A stretch of 64,000 nucleotides of DNA from Stenotrophomonas maltophilia (GTDB lineage Bacteria; Pseudomonadota; Gammaproteobacteria; Xanthomonadales; Xanthomonadaceae), in contig NZ_CP106759.1 of the NCBI RefSeq assembly GCF_025642255.1, positions 1,019,501 through 1,083,500 on the forward strand. The letters run 5' to 3'. Positions within the stretch are counted from its first letter, which is position 1, and every line of letters begins with the position of its first letter. The notes beneath the pieces were generated by a model. It did no database searches. It was not told where the DNA came from and was given only the letters and a program-made list of their open reading frames with translations. Shown here one piece after another: positions 52,051-63,890 of the stretch. Made by a program: the position numbers and the translations under genes.

Positions 52051-52806
52051 TCAGCGGCCGTCCAGATCGCGGTCGAAATCGTGCCAGCGACGGCCATCGT
52101 AGGCCTCCAGCGGACGGAAGCGGCGCTTGTAGTCCATTTTCTGGTGTTCACGGATCCAGTAGCCCAGATAGACGTGCGGCAGTCCTTCGCGACGCGCCCA
52201 TTCGATCTGCTGCAGGATGGCGAACGTGCCCAGTCCCCGCGCTGCGTGGTCTGGATCGAAGAAGGTATAGACCGCCGAAAGGCCGTGCTCGGTGACATCG
52301 GTGACGGCCACTCCGAGCAGCTGGCTGCGCCGGCCATCGTGGCCCGGCAGGCGCATCTCCAGGAAGCGGGTGTGCGACCAGCTGCCGATCAGGAACTGCT
52401 CGAACTCGTGCGGGCCATGATCGTCCATGCCGCCGTTGGCGTGGCGGTGCACCAGATAGCGGTGGTAGAGGGCAAACAGGTCCTCGCGCGCAGTGGCGGC
52501 GGTGATCCGCACTTCCAGGTCGGCGTTGCGGGTGGCGCAGCGACGCTGGCTGCGGTCCGGTGCGAACCGGGCCACCGGAATCCGTACCGCCACGCAGGCA
52601 TGGCACTGCGCGCAGTGGGGCCGATAGACCAGGTCGCCGCTGCGGCGGAAGCCCCAGCTGAGTGCGAGGGGATACAAGCCGCCCAGGCGACGGTCGTGGG
52701 GATCCATCACCAGGTCGCGCGCCACCCGGTCCGGCCAGTACCCGCAGGGGTGCTCGCCGGTCTGGAACAGCCGCAGTTCGTCGTCTCTGTCGCCGTGGAT
52801 CGCCAT
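52051..52806 (-). CDS. bpt: Aspartate/glutamate leucyltransferase Bpt (N-end rule)
   Basis: A 251-residue enzyme of the arginyl/leucyl-tRNA-protein transferase family. The N-terminal Cys block [16 protein letters not shown] and the C-terminal [15 protein letters not shown] are hallmarks. Bpt adds Leu to proteins with N-terminal Asp or Glu, marking them for ClpS/ClpAP. The start is the ATG of [20 protein letters not shown]; 41 upstream in-frame codons are not conserved-looking. Confidence 0.95.
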   Translation of the reverse strand: MAIHGDRDDELRLFQTGEHPCGYWPDRVARDLVMDPHDRRLGGLYPLALSWGFRRSGDLVYRPHCAQCHACVAVRIPVARFAPDRSQRRCATRNADLEVRITAATAREDLFALYHRYLVHRHANGGMDDHGPHEFEQFLIGSWSHTRFLEMRLPGHDGRRSQLLGVAVTDVTEHGLSAVYTFFDPDHAARGLGTFAILQQIEWARREGLPHVYLGYWIREHQKMDYKRRFRPLEAYDGRRWHDFDRDLDGR

Positions 52807-52961
52807 GGCCACAGCATAGCCCCAGCGTGTCGCAATGAACGCGACTGTCCGCCGGATGAACGGAACTGGCGACCGCGTCAACCGCCGTCGCGGCCGGGCG
52901 TTGTTGTCATTCGAGGGTGAAGTGATCACCCCGACGCAACCTCATCCCCAGGAGTGACCTC

Positions 52962-53525
52962 ATGATCCGTACCCCCCTGCTGCTGGCCCTGCTGCTTGCC
53001 ACGTCCGCCTCCGGTGTCGCGCTGGCGGCGACTCCCCCGACCGCACCGGCACAGCGTCCGGCCAAGCTGGACACCAACGGTGACGGTGTCATCGACCGCA
53101 GCGAGGCCGCTGCCAACCCACGTCTGGCGGCCAAGTTCGACGAACTGGACCGCAACAAGGACGGCAGGCTGTCGCGCGATGAAATGCCGCGCGGGCAGCA
53201 TGGTCGTCGTGGCGGCCATGGCGGCGAGCGCTGGGCCAGGCTGGACACCGACAAGGACGGCCGCATCAGCCGCGAAGAGGCCAAGGCCGATCCGCGCCTG
53301 GCGGCACGTTTCGACCAGCTCGATCTCAACAAGGACGGCTATCTGGACAAGGCTGATCGCGAGCTGCGCATGAAGCAGCATCGCGACGCCTGGTTCGCCG
53401 CTGCCGACACCAACAAGGACGGCCAGTTGAGCAAGGCCGAATTCGATGCGGCGAAGGGCCCGATGCATGGCGGCCCGCGCCACGGGGGCCCGCGTGACGG
53501 CGCCGCACCGAAGCCGCAGCGCTGA
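52962..53525 (+). CDS. Exported protein with five EF-hand loops
   Basis: A 187-residue protein with a signal peptide (about residues 1-22). Five 12-residue EF-hand loops begin at residues 37 (DTNGDGVIDRSE), 63 (DRNKDGRLSRDE), 95 (DTDKDGRISREE), 121 (DLNKDGYLDKAD) and 149 (DTNKDGQLSKAE). All keep the 1, 3, 5 and 12 acidic/Asn ligands except loop 4, which ends in Asp. A His/Gly/Arg-rich linker lies at 78-92 and a similar tail at 168-187. It is likely a periplasmic Ca2+-binding protein, a common xanthomonad type (CasA-like), with unknown partner. Confidence 0.9.
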   Translation: MIRTPLLLALLLATSASGVALAATPPTAPAQRPAKLDTNGDGVIDRSEAAANPRLAAKFDELDRNKDGRLSRDEMPRGQHGRRGGHGGERWARLDTDKDGRISREEAKADPRLAARFDQLDLNKDGYLDKADRELRMKQHRDAWFAAADTNKDGQLSKAEFDAAKGPMHGGPRHGGPRDGAAPKPQR

Positions 53526-53544
53526 TCACGGCGCGACGTTCAAC

Positions 53545-53573
53545 GACGACGCCGGCAGACTGCCGGCGTCGTC
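53545..53573. terminator. Perfect hairpin between convergent genes
   Basis: GACGACGCCGGCA-gac-TGCCGGCGTCGTC, a 13-bp perfect stem placed 20 bp after the EF-hand gene stop and 3 bp before the sigma-factor gene end. It probably ends both transcripts. Confidence 0.8.
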
Positions 53574-53575
53574 CG

Positions 53576-54793
53576 TTACAGGCGACCGCTGTCGAGCAGC
53601 GTATAGGCCACCAGGGCGATCACCAGCAGGTTCATCGCGATGATGGCGCTGCGGCCGTACATCGCTTCGTACTTCCAGTTGATGCCCTGCCGCCCGCGCC
53701 GCGCTGCGTCGCGCACGATCAAGGGCCGCATCAGGCGCTGCAGCGGTCCCAGGCACTGGTAGTTGACCGCACCCAGGCCGATGGCCATGACCACCAGGTG
53801 TACCCATACCGGCGTCTGCAGCAGCACGACCAGCAGTATGGACAGGCAGCAGGCCATCACGGTCCAGGTGTTGAGATGGACGAAGCGCCGGACCTGGGTC
53901 CGCTCCGGTTCCGTTTCGGCGTAGGACAGCAGGAAGCGACCGCCCAGGTAGCTGCCGAGCACGCCGCCCAGCACGGCACCGGCGATCGCTGCCCAGTTGT
54001 GGGCGGGGACCAGATGCAGGTGCCCCAGCGCCGCTGTCAGCGATCCCATCGCGGTACCGCCGGCTGCGCTGGCGCCGCCCAACCCCAGCTTGCTGCCGCC
54101 AATGCCCACACCGGTGCCGAGCAGGATCGCGGCACTGGCCGTGCCGGGCGCAGCGATCAGCACCATCGAGACCACGGTGGTTGCGAAGGCAGCGCTGGGT
54201 GCGCTGCTGCGCGCGAATTCGCCGAAGCGCTGCAGCAGTCCCTCGCGGACCTGCGCGCGGGCCCGCGACAGGCGCTTGCGCACCGCCGCATCACTCAGGC
54301 CCAGCAGGTCCGCCACCTGCTGCGAGCGCTGACCTTCCCGGTAGTAAAGCAGCAGGACTTCGCGGCTGTCGGTGGGCAGCGCCGAGATGATGTCCTCGGC
54401 GGCAACCTCCTCTTCCAGTCGCTGCAGGCGGTCGGCGGCAGTCGGCGAGGGGTCGGCCGCCATGCCCAGCGCAACTTCGGCGGCTTCGCCGCTCAGGGGC
54501 CTGCCGCGCTGCGCACGCAGCCAGTCGCGCGCGAGGTTGCGGGTGATCTGCCGCAGCCAGGGCAGGAAGCTGGTGGAACTGCGCAGCTGGTGCAGTTGCT
54601 GCCAGCCCTTCACGAACGCTTCCTGCGCGATGTCCTCGCTGGCCTGGCGATCGCCGGTAATGGCCAGGGCGATGGCGGTCACGGTGTTCTGGCAGGCGAG
54701 TACGATGCGCCCGTACGCCTGCTGGCAGCCGCTGCTGGCGGCTGGCAGTTCACGTTCCAGGGTCTGGTCGATGCTGGCGGCGAACGTCGTCAT
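53576..54793 (-). CDS. ECF-type sigma factor fused to a C-terminal membrane domain
   Basis: A 405-residue protein. Residues about 25-95 are a sigma region 2 (ITGDRQASEDIAQEAFVKGW, FLPWLRQITRNLARDWLRAQ) and about 125-185 a region 4 HTH (LPTDSREVLLLYYREGQRSQ, LLGLSDAAVRKRLSRARAQV). The remaining 220 residues hold about five hydrophobic segments (around 203-225, 266-288, 309-328, 330-348, 383-400) and a basic cytoplasmic loop. Such fused sigma factors may use the membrane part as a built-in anti-sigma or sensor. No separate anti-sigma gene is next to it. Confidence 0.88.
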   Translation of the reverse strand: MTTFAASIDQTLERELPAASSGCQQAYGRIVLACQNTVTAIALAITGDRQASEDIAQEAFVKGWQQLHQLRSSTSFLPWLRQITRNLARDWLRAQRGRPLSGEAAEVALGMAADPSPTAADRLQRLEEEVAAEDIISALPTDSREVLLLYYREGQRSQQVADLLGLSDAAVRKRLSRARAQVREGLLQRFGEFARSSAPSAAFATTVVSMVLIAAPGTASAAILLGTGVGIGGSKLGLGGASAAGGTAMGSLTAALGHLHLVPAHNWAAIAGAVLGGVLGSYLGGRFLLSYAETEPERTQVRRFVHLNTWTVMACCLSILLVVLLQTPVWVHLVVMAIGLGAVNYQCLGPLQRLMRPLIVRDAARRGRQGINWKYEAMYGRSAIIAMNLLVIALVAYTLLDSGRL

Positions 54794-54862
54794 GGCAGCG
54801 GCTCCTGCAGGGATTGTGTCCCATGACGGGGCCGCGTGCCGAATGTGACCGGTTCGCGCCCC

Positions 54863-54930
54863 GGCAGCGCCGGGCCATTCCCGGCGGCTTTTCTGTCCGC
54901 TGCGCTCGCCGGGCATGGCCCGGCGCTACC
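54863..54930. repeat. SMAG-like inverted pair
   Basis: GGCAGCGCCGGGCCATTCCC with GGCGGC (54863-54888) and CGCCGGGCATGGCCCGGCGC with TACC (54907-54930). The second has an intact GTAG end on the minus strand; the first reads GCAG and is slightly worn. The pair sits between the DUF2007-like gene stop and the sigma-factor start. Confidence 0.82.
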
Positions 54931-54936
54931 GGCGCG

Positions 54937-55428
54937 TCATTTCGAGGGCTGGATGCGGACCCGCACTTCTTCCTGTTCCGGTGCGGGCTGCTGCGGTTGC
55001 GTCTGCGGGGCGGGGGCGGGTGCTGCGGGGGCCGGGCCACCGCGGTGGCGCAGGCCGATCACCAGCGCCACGCCAGCGATCACCACCAGCAGTGCGATGC
55101 GGATCCGCCAGGCCCAGCTGCGCCCGCCGCTGCCGGCATCCGGCGTGTCGCGGAACGCGAACTCGGCCGTGGGATGGTCGCGGCGGGTGGTATCGAGCAG
55201 GCGTGCATCGCGCAGGATGTCGCGCGCACGCGGCTGGTCGTCGGCGCGTACGATCCAGACCGCTGGATAGCCCTGCGTGTTGCCCAGGTCGGTATAGCTG
55301 AACTGGCCGCGGCGCCGGGTCTTGTACGAGCGCCCATTGGTCACCTTCACTTCGATGCCATGGCTGCGCAGGAGCTCGGCCACGCCCTCGACGGTTTCCA
55401 CACGCTGGCTGCTGAAGATCTGACGCAT
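54937..55428 (-). CDS. DUF2007-like protein with one membrane helix
   Basis: A 163-residue protein. Residues 1-75 (MRQIFSSQRVETVEGVAELL, AVWIVRADDQPRARDILRDA) resemble DUF2007, a small ferredoxin-like domain also present in PII-like signalling proteins. One membrane helix lies at about 110-126, followed by a Pro/Ala/Gln-rich tail. Similar proteins in xanthomonads are labelled pathogenicity-related without proof. Function unknown. Confidence 0.75.
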   Translation of the reverse strand: MRQIFSSQRVETVEGVAELLRSHGIEVKVTNGRSYKTRRRGQFSYTDLGNTQGYPAVWIVRADDQPRARDILRDARLLDTTRRDHPTAEFAFRDTPDAGSGGRSWAWRIRIALLVVIAGVALVIGLRHRGGPAPAAPAPAPQTQPQQPAPEQEEVRVRIQPSK

Positions 55429-55432
55429 CGGA

Positions 55433-56353
55433 TCAGTCCTTGGCCGGCACGGCGGCCGCTGCAGTCTGGTCGGGAACCACGCGGATCAGGCCCTCCTGCG
55501 CCGTGCTGGCCACCAGCACGCCATTACGGGTGAAGAACTGGCCGCGGGCGAGGCCGCGCGAATCCTGCGCACTGGGGCTGTCCAGCGAATAGAGCAGCCA
55601 GTCGTCGGCGCGGAACGGGCGGTGGAACCAGATCGCGTGGTCGAGCGAGGCCATCTGCACGTGCGGATGGTAGTAGCTGATGCCGTGCGGGAAGGTCGCC
55701 GTGCCCAGCAGATGGAAGTCGGACGCGTAGGCCAGCAGCGCCTGGTGCAGCTCGGGGGCATCGCCGACCGGTTCGCTCAACCGCATCCAGACCTGGTGAT
55801 AGGGCGGGCGCTTGGGCGGATTCAGTTCGTCGCGGGGATAGACGTGGCGGAACTCGAACGGGCCACCGCGCGAGAGCCAGCGCTGCACTTTGATCGGCAG
55901 CCGCTCCAGCACTTCGGCCGGCAACGGGCGGTTCGGCTCGATGTCTTCCGGTTGAGGCACTTCGGGCATCTTGTGCTGATGCTCGGCACCGGTCTCCGCC
56001 TGCTGGAACGAGGCAGCACAGAAGAAGATCACCTTGCCATGCTGGATCGCGGTCACCCGGCGCACGGAGAAGCTGCCGCCATCGCGGGTGCGGTCCACGT
56101 CGTAGACGATCGGATGGTCGATGTTGCCGGCCCGCAGGAAATACGCGTGCAGCGAATGCACATGGCGCCCGTTGTCGACCGTGGCCTGGGCGGCGGCCAG
56201 CGCCTGGCCCAGCACCTGCCCGCCGAACACGTACTTGGTGCCGATGTCGCGGCTTTGTCCGCGGAACAGGTTGTCCTCCAGCCGCTCCAGGGTGAGCAGG
56301 TCGATCAGCTCGGAGACGACGGGTTCGGGCGTGTCGTTCAAGGGGGCGGCCAC
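55433..56353 (-). CDS. tesB: Acyl-CoA thioesterase II TesB
   Basis: A 306-residue double hot-dog thioesterase. Family blocks include LERLEDNLFRGQSRDIGTKY, VFGGQVLGQALAAAQ, HSLHAYFLRAGNIDHPIVYD, and the C-terminal SLDHAIWFHRPFRADDWLLY with its catalytic Asp. It hydrolyses medium and long acyl-CoA. The start codon is GTG at 56353, with no strong ribosome-binding site. It starts 31 bp downstream (minus strand) of a GGGTC-type hairpin and ends 4 bp before the DUF2007-like gene. Confidence 0.95.
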   Translation of the reverse strand: MAAPLNDTPEPVVSELIDLLTLERLEDNLFRGQSRDIGTKYVFGGQVLGQALAAAQATVDNGRHVHSLHAYFLRAGNIDHPIVYDVDRTRDGGSFSVRRVTAIQHGKVIFFCAASFQQAETGAEHQHKMPEVPQPEDIEPNRPLPAEVLERLPIKVQRWLSRGGPFEFRHVYPRDELNPPKRPPYHQVWMRLSEPVGDAPELHQALLAYASDFHLLGTATFPHGISYYHPHVQMASLDHAIWFHRPFRADDWLLYSLDSPSAQDSRGLARGQFFTRNGVLVASTAQEGLIRVVPDQTAAAAVPAKD

Positions 56354-56384
56354 AACAATGAAGAGGCCTTGATTATACCGGTCC

Positions 56385-56425
56385 GGGGTCGGATCCCTTT
56401 CGCATTGCAGAAGGGGGCTGACCCC
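56385..56425. repeat. GGGTC-type long hairpin repeat, copy 4
   Basis: GGGGTCGGATCCCTTTCGCA with a short loop and a partner arm GCAGAAGGGGGCTGACCCC, imperfectly paired. It lies between tesB and the enoyl-CoA hydratase-like gene. Confidence 0.8.
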
Positions 56426-56440
56426 AGAGCGCGGAGACCG

Positions 56441-57217
56441 TTACTTGCCCAGCCGCGCCACCAGCGCCTGCAGGGCATTCTGTGCGTCCGGGGCGAACCA
56501 GGCCTCTACGAACCGGTCCAGCTGGATCAGGTCCGGGTGCAGCGCTTCGTGCAGGTCATTGCGGGCCACGGCGCGGGTCAGCAGCATCGGCTGCCGCGGC
56601 TGCCTGAGCAGGTTCTGCAGCCAGGCCACGGCGCGGGCGACCACCAGATCGCCCTCGGCCAGTTCGTCGACCAGGCCGATCTGCAGCGCCTGCTCGGCCG
56701 GCACCAGGGCGCCGGTGGTGAGCAGCACCCCCGCGCGGTGCACGCCGACGGTACGGCGCAGCAGGCGCTGGATGCCTTCCGGTGCGATCAGGCCGACCTG
56801 CACCTCGTTCAGTCCGATGGCATACGGGCGTGCCGGGTCGGCGCTGCGCGCCATCACCCGGTAATCGCAGCACAGGGCGAGCACGCAACCGCCGGCAGGG
56901 GCGTGGCCGGTGATCGCGGCGACCACCGGGATGCGGCTCTCGGCCAGCGTACGTACCGCGCCGAAGAAGGCATTCCAGGTATCCAGCAGCTTGTGCTTGT
57001 CATCGCCGTGGGAGAGCAGGTGTGGCACGTCCATGCCGCCGGTGAACACGCGCTCGCTGCCGGACAGCACGATGCCGTGCGCATCGTCGGCCATGGCCTG
57101 CTCGACGGCGTGGATCAGCTGCCGGCACAGGTCGGTGTCCAGCGCATTGACCGGCGGCCGCGCCAGGCGCAGTTCGCGGATGGGACCATGGTTGATCACC
57201 TCGATGAGCGTCGTCAT
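56441..57217 (-). CDS. Enoyl-CoA hydratase/isomerase family protein
   Basis: A 258-residue crotonase-fold protein. It shows RLARPPVNALDTDLCRQLIH, the oxyanion region GSERVFTGGMDVPHL and AITGHAPAGGCVLALCCDYR. At the usual catalytic Glu positions it has an unusual mix (APAGGC and LNEVQVGLIAPEG, where the second Glu may be present), so hydration or isomerisation is likely but the exact reaction is uncertain. The start is the ATG of MTTLIEVINHGPI. Confidence 0.9.
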   Translation of the reverse strand: MTTLIEVINHGPIRELRLARPPVNALDTDLCRQLIHAVEQAMADDAHGIVLSGSERVFTGGMDVPHLLSHGDDKHKLLDTWNAFFGAVRTLAESRIPVVAAITGHAPAGGCVLALCCDYRVMARSADPARPYAIGLNEVQVGLIAPEGIQRLLRRTVGVHRAGVLLTTGALVPAEQALQIGLVDELAEGDLVVARAVAWLQNLLRQPRQPMLLTRAVARNDLHEALHPDLIQLDRFVEAWFAPDAQNALQALVARLGK

Positions 57218-57251
57218 GCTGCGGTCTCGTTGCGAAGAAGGAACGTGGGCG

Positions 57252-57692
57252 ATGATAACCAAACCATTCGTTGGCGTACTGTTGCTTCTGTGTGCGTCCG
57301 CAGCAGCGGCGGCGGAATCGCGCTGTGTGACGGTGGAGCAGGGCTGGGTGCGCCTGCCGCCGAACCCGGCCATGCCGATGACGGCGGGTTACGGGACGAT
57401 CGTGAACCGCTGCGCAGCGCCGGTAACGGTGGTGGGCGCGGGCAGCAGGGCCTTCGGCGACGTGTCACTGCACGAGACCACCGTGGTCGACGGTGTCAGC
57501 CGGATGCGCGAAGTCGAACGGCTGCCGATTGCAGCCGGGGCGCGCACCGAGCTCAAGCCCGGTGGCCTGCACCTGATGCTGATGGAAGGCGAGGGAGCTT
57601 TGAAGGAAGGGCAGGTCGTGCCGCTGCAGTTGCAGCTGGAGGGCGGTGGCACCGCCAGCGCAACGCTGACGGTACGCAAGGCCGCTCCATGA
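57252..57692 (+). CDS. Periplasmic copper chaperone PCu(A)C
   Basis: A 146-residue protein with a signal peptide (MITKPFVGVLLLLCASAAAA). The copper motif H-x10-M-x21-H-x-M is fully kept: His74, Met85, His107, Met109 (HETTVVDGVSRM ... GLHLMLM). It delivers Cu(I) to cytochrome oxidase, usually together with Sco; no Sco gene is next to it. It is divergent from the enoyl-CoA hydratase gene with only 34 bp between the starts. Confidence 0.93.
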   Translation: MITKPFVGVLLLLCASAAAAAESRCVTVEQGWVRLPPNPAMPMTAGYGTIVNRCAAPVTVVGAGSRAFGDVSLHETTVVDGVSRMREVERLPIAAGARTELKPGGLHLMLMEGEGALKEGQVVPLQLQLEGGGTASATLTVRKAAP

Positions 57693-57735
57693 TGCAGCGC
57701 CCGTTCCGCCGGGTATCAGGGTCGGACCGGCGTCG

Positions 57736-57758
57736 GTAGCGCCGGGCCATGCCCGGCG
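57736..57758 (+). repeat. SMAG-like GTAG palindrome
   Basis: GTAGCGCCGGGCCATGCCCG followed by GCG, a clean single SMAG element between the convergent PCu(A)C and thioesterase genes. Confidence 0.88.
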
Positions 57759-57797
57759 GGGTGGGGCCGACCCGGGCCGGCACCCACCCGCAGTCCA

Positions 57798-58204
57798 TCA
57801 GCTCGATGCGCTGCGGATCGCGTCCGGCAGCGGCGCGCTTTTGCCGGTCTGGGTATCCATCCAGACCACCACCACGTTGCCATCGGAGTACAGCTTCGAC
57901 TCGTCCTGCTGGTCGACGATGCGATGACCGATGGTGACGCTGCTGTTGCCCAGGCGCTCGACGAACAGTTCGACCAGGATGTCGTTGGGCCACACGATCG
58001 GCAGCCGGTAGTTGACGTTGGTCGCGGCCACCACCGGCGCGATGCGGTCGGTCATCGACACGCCTTCCACGCCCAGCATCCAGCGCACGCGCGCTTCCTC
58101 CAGGTAGGAGATGTACTTGGCGTTGTTCACATGGCCCATGCTGTCCATGTCGCGCCAGCGCACGCTGATCGGGATGCGGGCCAGGATCTTGTGTTCGCTG
58201 CTCA

Positions 58205-58205
<1 letters not shown>
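57798..58205 (-). CDS. YbgC-like acyl-CoA thioesterase (4HBT)
   Basis: A 135-residue hot-dog thioesterase. [20 protein letters not shown] with catalytic Asp is the 4HBT signature. Its ATG overlaps the uvrA stop in a TGATG junction, so it is translated after uvrA. The chain-length preference is unknown. Confidence 0.92.
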
Positions 58206-61189
<2,984 letters not shown>

Positions 61190-61331
61190 GGGGAATCCGG
61201 TTGTGGGGGCGTTGGCTGGGTGCCGGGCCAGCAGGGAACGGCAATCGGTCAGCCTACCGAGGTGACCAGATGGGGGCAATGGGCGACAATGCCAGCCCGG
61301 TGTCTCACCTTCTGAGACAGGCCGACAGGTG

Positions 61332-61374
61332 GGGGTCAGATCCCTTTTCACAACGTGAAAAGGGATCTGACCCC
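61332..61374. repeat. GGGTC-type long hairpin repeat, copy 5
   Basis: A perfect palindrome with 20-bp arms (GGGGTCAGATCCCTTTTCAC and its reverse complement) around AAC. It is the most regular of the five copies. Confidence 0.93.
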
Positions 61375-61411
61375 GTTCCGGCCGGGCCCCCTAGGCCGTT
61401 CAGGGGTTGAC

Positions 61412-61441
61412 TTGACCCGCGGCCGTTGATCTGCGTACAAT
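61412..61441 (+). promoter_or_regulatory. Sigma-70 promoter of rplU-rpmA
   Basis: A -35 TTGACC (61412-61417) and a -10 TACAAT (61436-61441) with an 18-bp spacer, 66 bp before the rplU start codon. Confidence 0.75.
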
Positions 61442-61506
61442 TCCGCTCCTGTCCGCCCTCGATGGCGGCAGCTCAGACCACAATAACTACAGAGGAAGGC
61501 CTGGTC

Positions 61507-61815
61507 ATGTACGCAGTACTGGTCACCGGCGGTAAGCAATACCGCGTGGCGCAGGGCGAAAAGCTCCGCGTTGAAAAGCTCGAAGTCGAAGTCGGCAGCG
61601 AGATCAAGTTCGACAACATCCTGATGCTGGGCGACAGCGATGGCGTGAAGCTGGGCGATGCGCTGAAGGGCGCCGCCGTCACCGCCAAGGTTCTGTCCCA
61701 GGGTCGTGCTGACAAGGTCCGGATCATCAAGTTCCGTCGCCGCAAGCACCACATGAAGCGCCAGGGTCACCGTCAGTACTACACCGAAATCGAGATCACC
61801 GGCATCGCCGGCTAA
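61507..61815 (+). CDS. rplU: 50S ribosomal protein L21
   Basis: A 102-residue L21. [20 protein letters not shown] at the start and [20 protein letters not shown] near the end are typical. It binds 23S rRNA. First gene of rplU-rpmA; the next gene follows after 18 bp. Confidence 0.98.
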   Translation: MYAVLVTGGKQYRVAQGEKLRVEKLEVEVGSEIKFDNILMLGDSDGVKLGDALKGAAVTAKVLSQGRADKVRIIKFRRRKHHMKRQGHRQYYTEIEITGIAG

Positions 61816-61833
61816 GCATCAGGAGAAGCAGTC

Positions 61834-62097
61834 ATGGCACATAAAAAGGGCGTAGGCTCCTCGCGCAACGGTCGCGACTCCAACCCGAAGTACCTCGGCG
61901 TCAAGATCTTCGGCGGCCAGGCCATCGAAGCAGGCAACATCATCGTGCGCCAGCGCGGCACCCAGTTCCACCCGGGTTCCGGCGTCGGCCTGGGCCGTGA
62001 CCACACCCTGTTCGCCCTCGTGGACGGCAAGGTGGAGTTCTCGGTCAAGGGTCCGAAGAAGCGTCGCACCGTCAGCATCGTCTCGGCCGAAGCCTGA
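61834..62097 (+). CDS. rpmA: 50S ribosomal protein L27
   Basis: An 87-residue L27 starting [20 protein letters not shown]. The flexible N-terminus reaches the peptidyl-transferase centre. There is no Firmicutes-type N-terminal extension. Followed by an intrinsic terminator. Confidence 0.98.
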   Translation: MAHKKGVGSSRNGRDSNPKYLGVKIFGGQAIEAGNIIVRQRGTQFHPGSGVGLGRDHTLFALVDGKVEFSVKGPKKRRTVSIVSAEA

Positions 62098-62144
62098 TCC
62101 AGGCATCCGCCGGCACCCGTGCCCCGGCATGGGAATGCTGCATG

Positions 62145-62173
62145 AAGAGCCCCGCTTCGGCGGGGCTTTTCGT
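62145..62173 (+). terminator. Intrinsic terminator of rplU-rpmA
   Basis: An 8-bp stem AGCCCCGC-TTCG-GCGGGGCT followed by TTTCGTT, 50 bp after the rpmA stop. It separates the ribosomal genes from obgE, though read-through is common in this arrangement. Confidence 0.9.
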
Positions 62174-62176
62174 TAG

Positions 62177-63328
<1,152 letters not shown>

Positions 63329-63350
63329 GGGCGTTGTGGCTCCCGCCAGA

Positions 63351-63377
63351 AAAGCCCGGCTTCGGCCGGGTTTTTTT
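63351..63377 (+). terminator. Intrinsic terminator of obgE
   Basis: AAGCCCGGCTTCGGCCGGGT followed by TTTTTT. It lies 22 bp after the obgE stop codon. Confidence 0.93.
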
Positions 63378-63396
63378 GTTGGTTGCGATGCAGGCA

Positions 63397-63422
63397 GCAG
63401 CCGAGCATGGGCTCGGCTCTAC
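63397..63422 (-). repeat. SMAG-like GTAG palindrome
   Basis: On the minus strand, GTAGAGCCGAGCCCATGCTC followed by GGCTGC. It is placed between the terminators of the convergent obgE and rpsT genes. Confidence 0.88.
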
Positions 63423-63451
63423 GGAAAACGGGGAGGCGGCGGAGTGCAGGC

Positions 63452-63480
63452 AACAAAAAACCCGGCCGGAGCCGGGCTTT
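63452..63480 (-). terminator. Intrinsic terminator of rpsT
   Basis: On the minus strand, GCCCGGCTCCGGCCGGG followed by TTTTTTG. It lies about 39 bp past the rpsT stop codon. Confidence 0.93.
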
Positions 63481-63518
63481 TGCGTGTCGCCGGGACGGCA
63501 GCCCCGGCGGCAACCGGA

Positions 63519-63788
63519 TCAGGCGGCCTTGAGGGCCTTGATGCGGTCGTTCAGGCGGCTCTTGTGGCGAGCAGCCTTGTTCTTGTGGATCAGGCCACGC
63601 GCGCTGAAGCGATCCAGGATCGGCTGGGCAACGGCGAAGGCGGCTTCGGCGCCGGCGGCATCGTTGGCGTCCAGCGCCTTGATCACTTTCTTGACAGCGG
63701 TGCGCAGCATCGAGCGCTGAGCCACGTTGCGCGCGTTGCGCACGACGGTCTGCTTGGCGCGCTTCTTGGCGGACTTGATATTGGCCAC
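63519..63788 (-). CDS. rpsT: 30S ribosomal protein S20
   Basis: An 89-residue S20: [20 protein letters not shown] at the start and [19 protein letters not shown] near the end. It binds 16S rRNA. It is divergent from murJ, the common order in gamma-proteobacteria. A good promoter lies at 63838-63866. Confidence 0.98.
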   Translation of the reverse strand: MANIKSAKKRAKQTVVRNARNVAQRSMLRTAVKKVIKALDANDAAGAEAAFAVAQPILDRFSARGLIHKNKAARHKSRLNDRIKALKAA

Positions 63789-63837
63789 GGTGGTGGTTTC
63801 CTGAAAAAATCGGTGTTATGGGAACAGCAAGCTGGCT

Positions 63838-63866
63838 AGTATGATGGCGCGGGAAATGTACGTCAA
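63838..63866 (-). promoter_or_regulatory. Promoter of rpsT
   Basis: On the minus strand, -35 TTGACG (63861-63866) and -10 CATACT (63838-63843) with a 17-bp spacer, about 50 bp upstream of the rpsT start codon. Confidence 0.72.
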
Positions 63867-63890
63867 GTCGATTGTCAAGAGGGACGTTGA

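Larger units (their letters stand above)
61190..61506. other. Intergenic region between divergent uvrA and rplU
   Basis: 317 bp with no convincing ORF. It holds the uvrA promoter side (no SOS box of CTG-N10-CAG type that I can recognise), a GGGTC-type hairpin (61332-61374), the rplU promoter (61412-61441) and the rplU leader. Confidence 0.6.

Noticed and set aside
61190..61506. SOS box for uvrA
   Set aside because: No CTG-N10-CAG or clear xanthomonad LexA palindrome could be found by eye upstream of the uvrA start.
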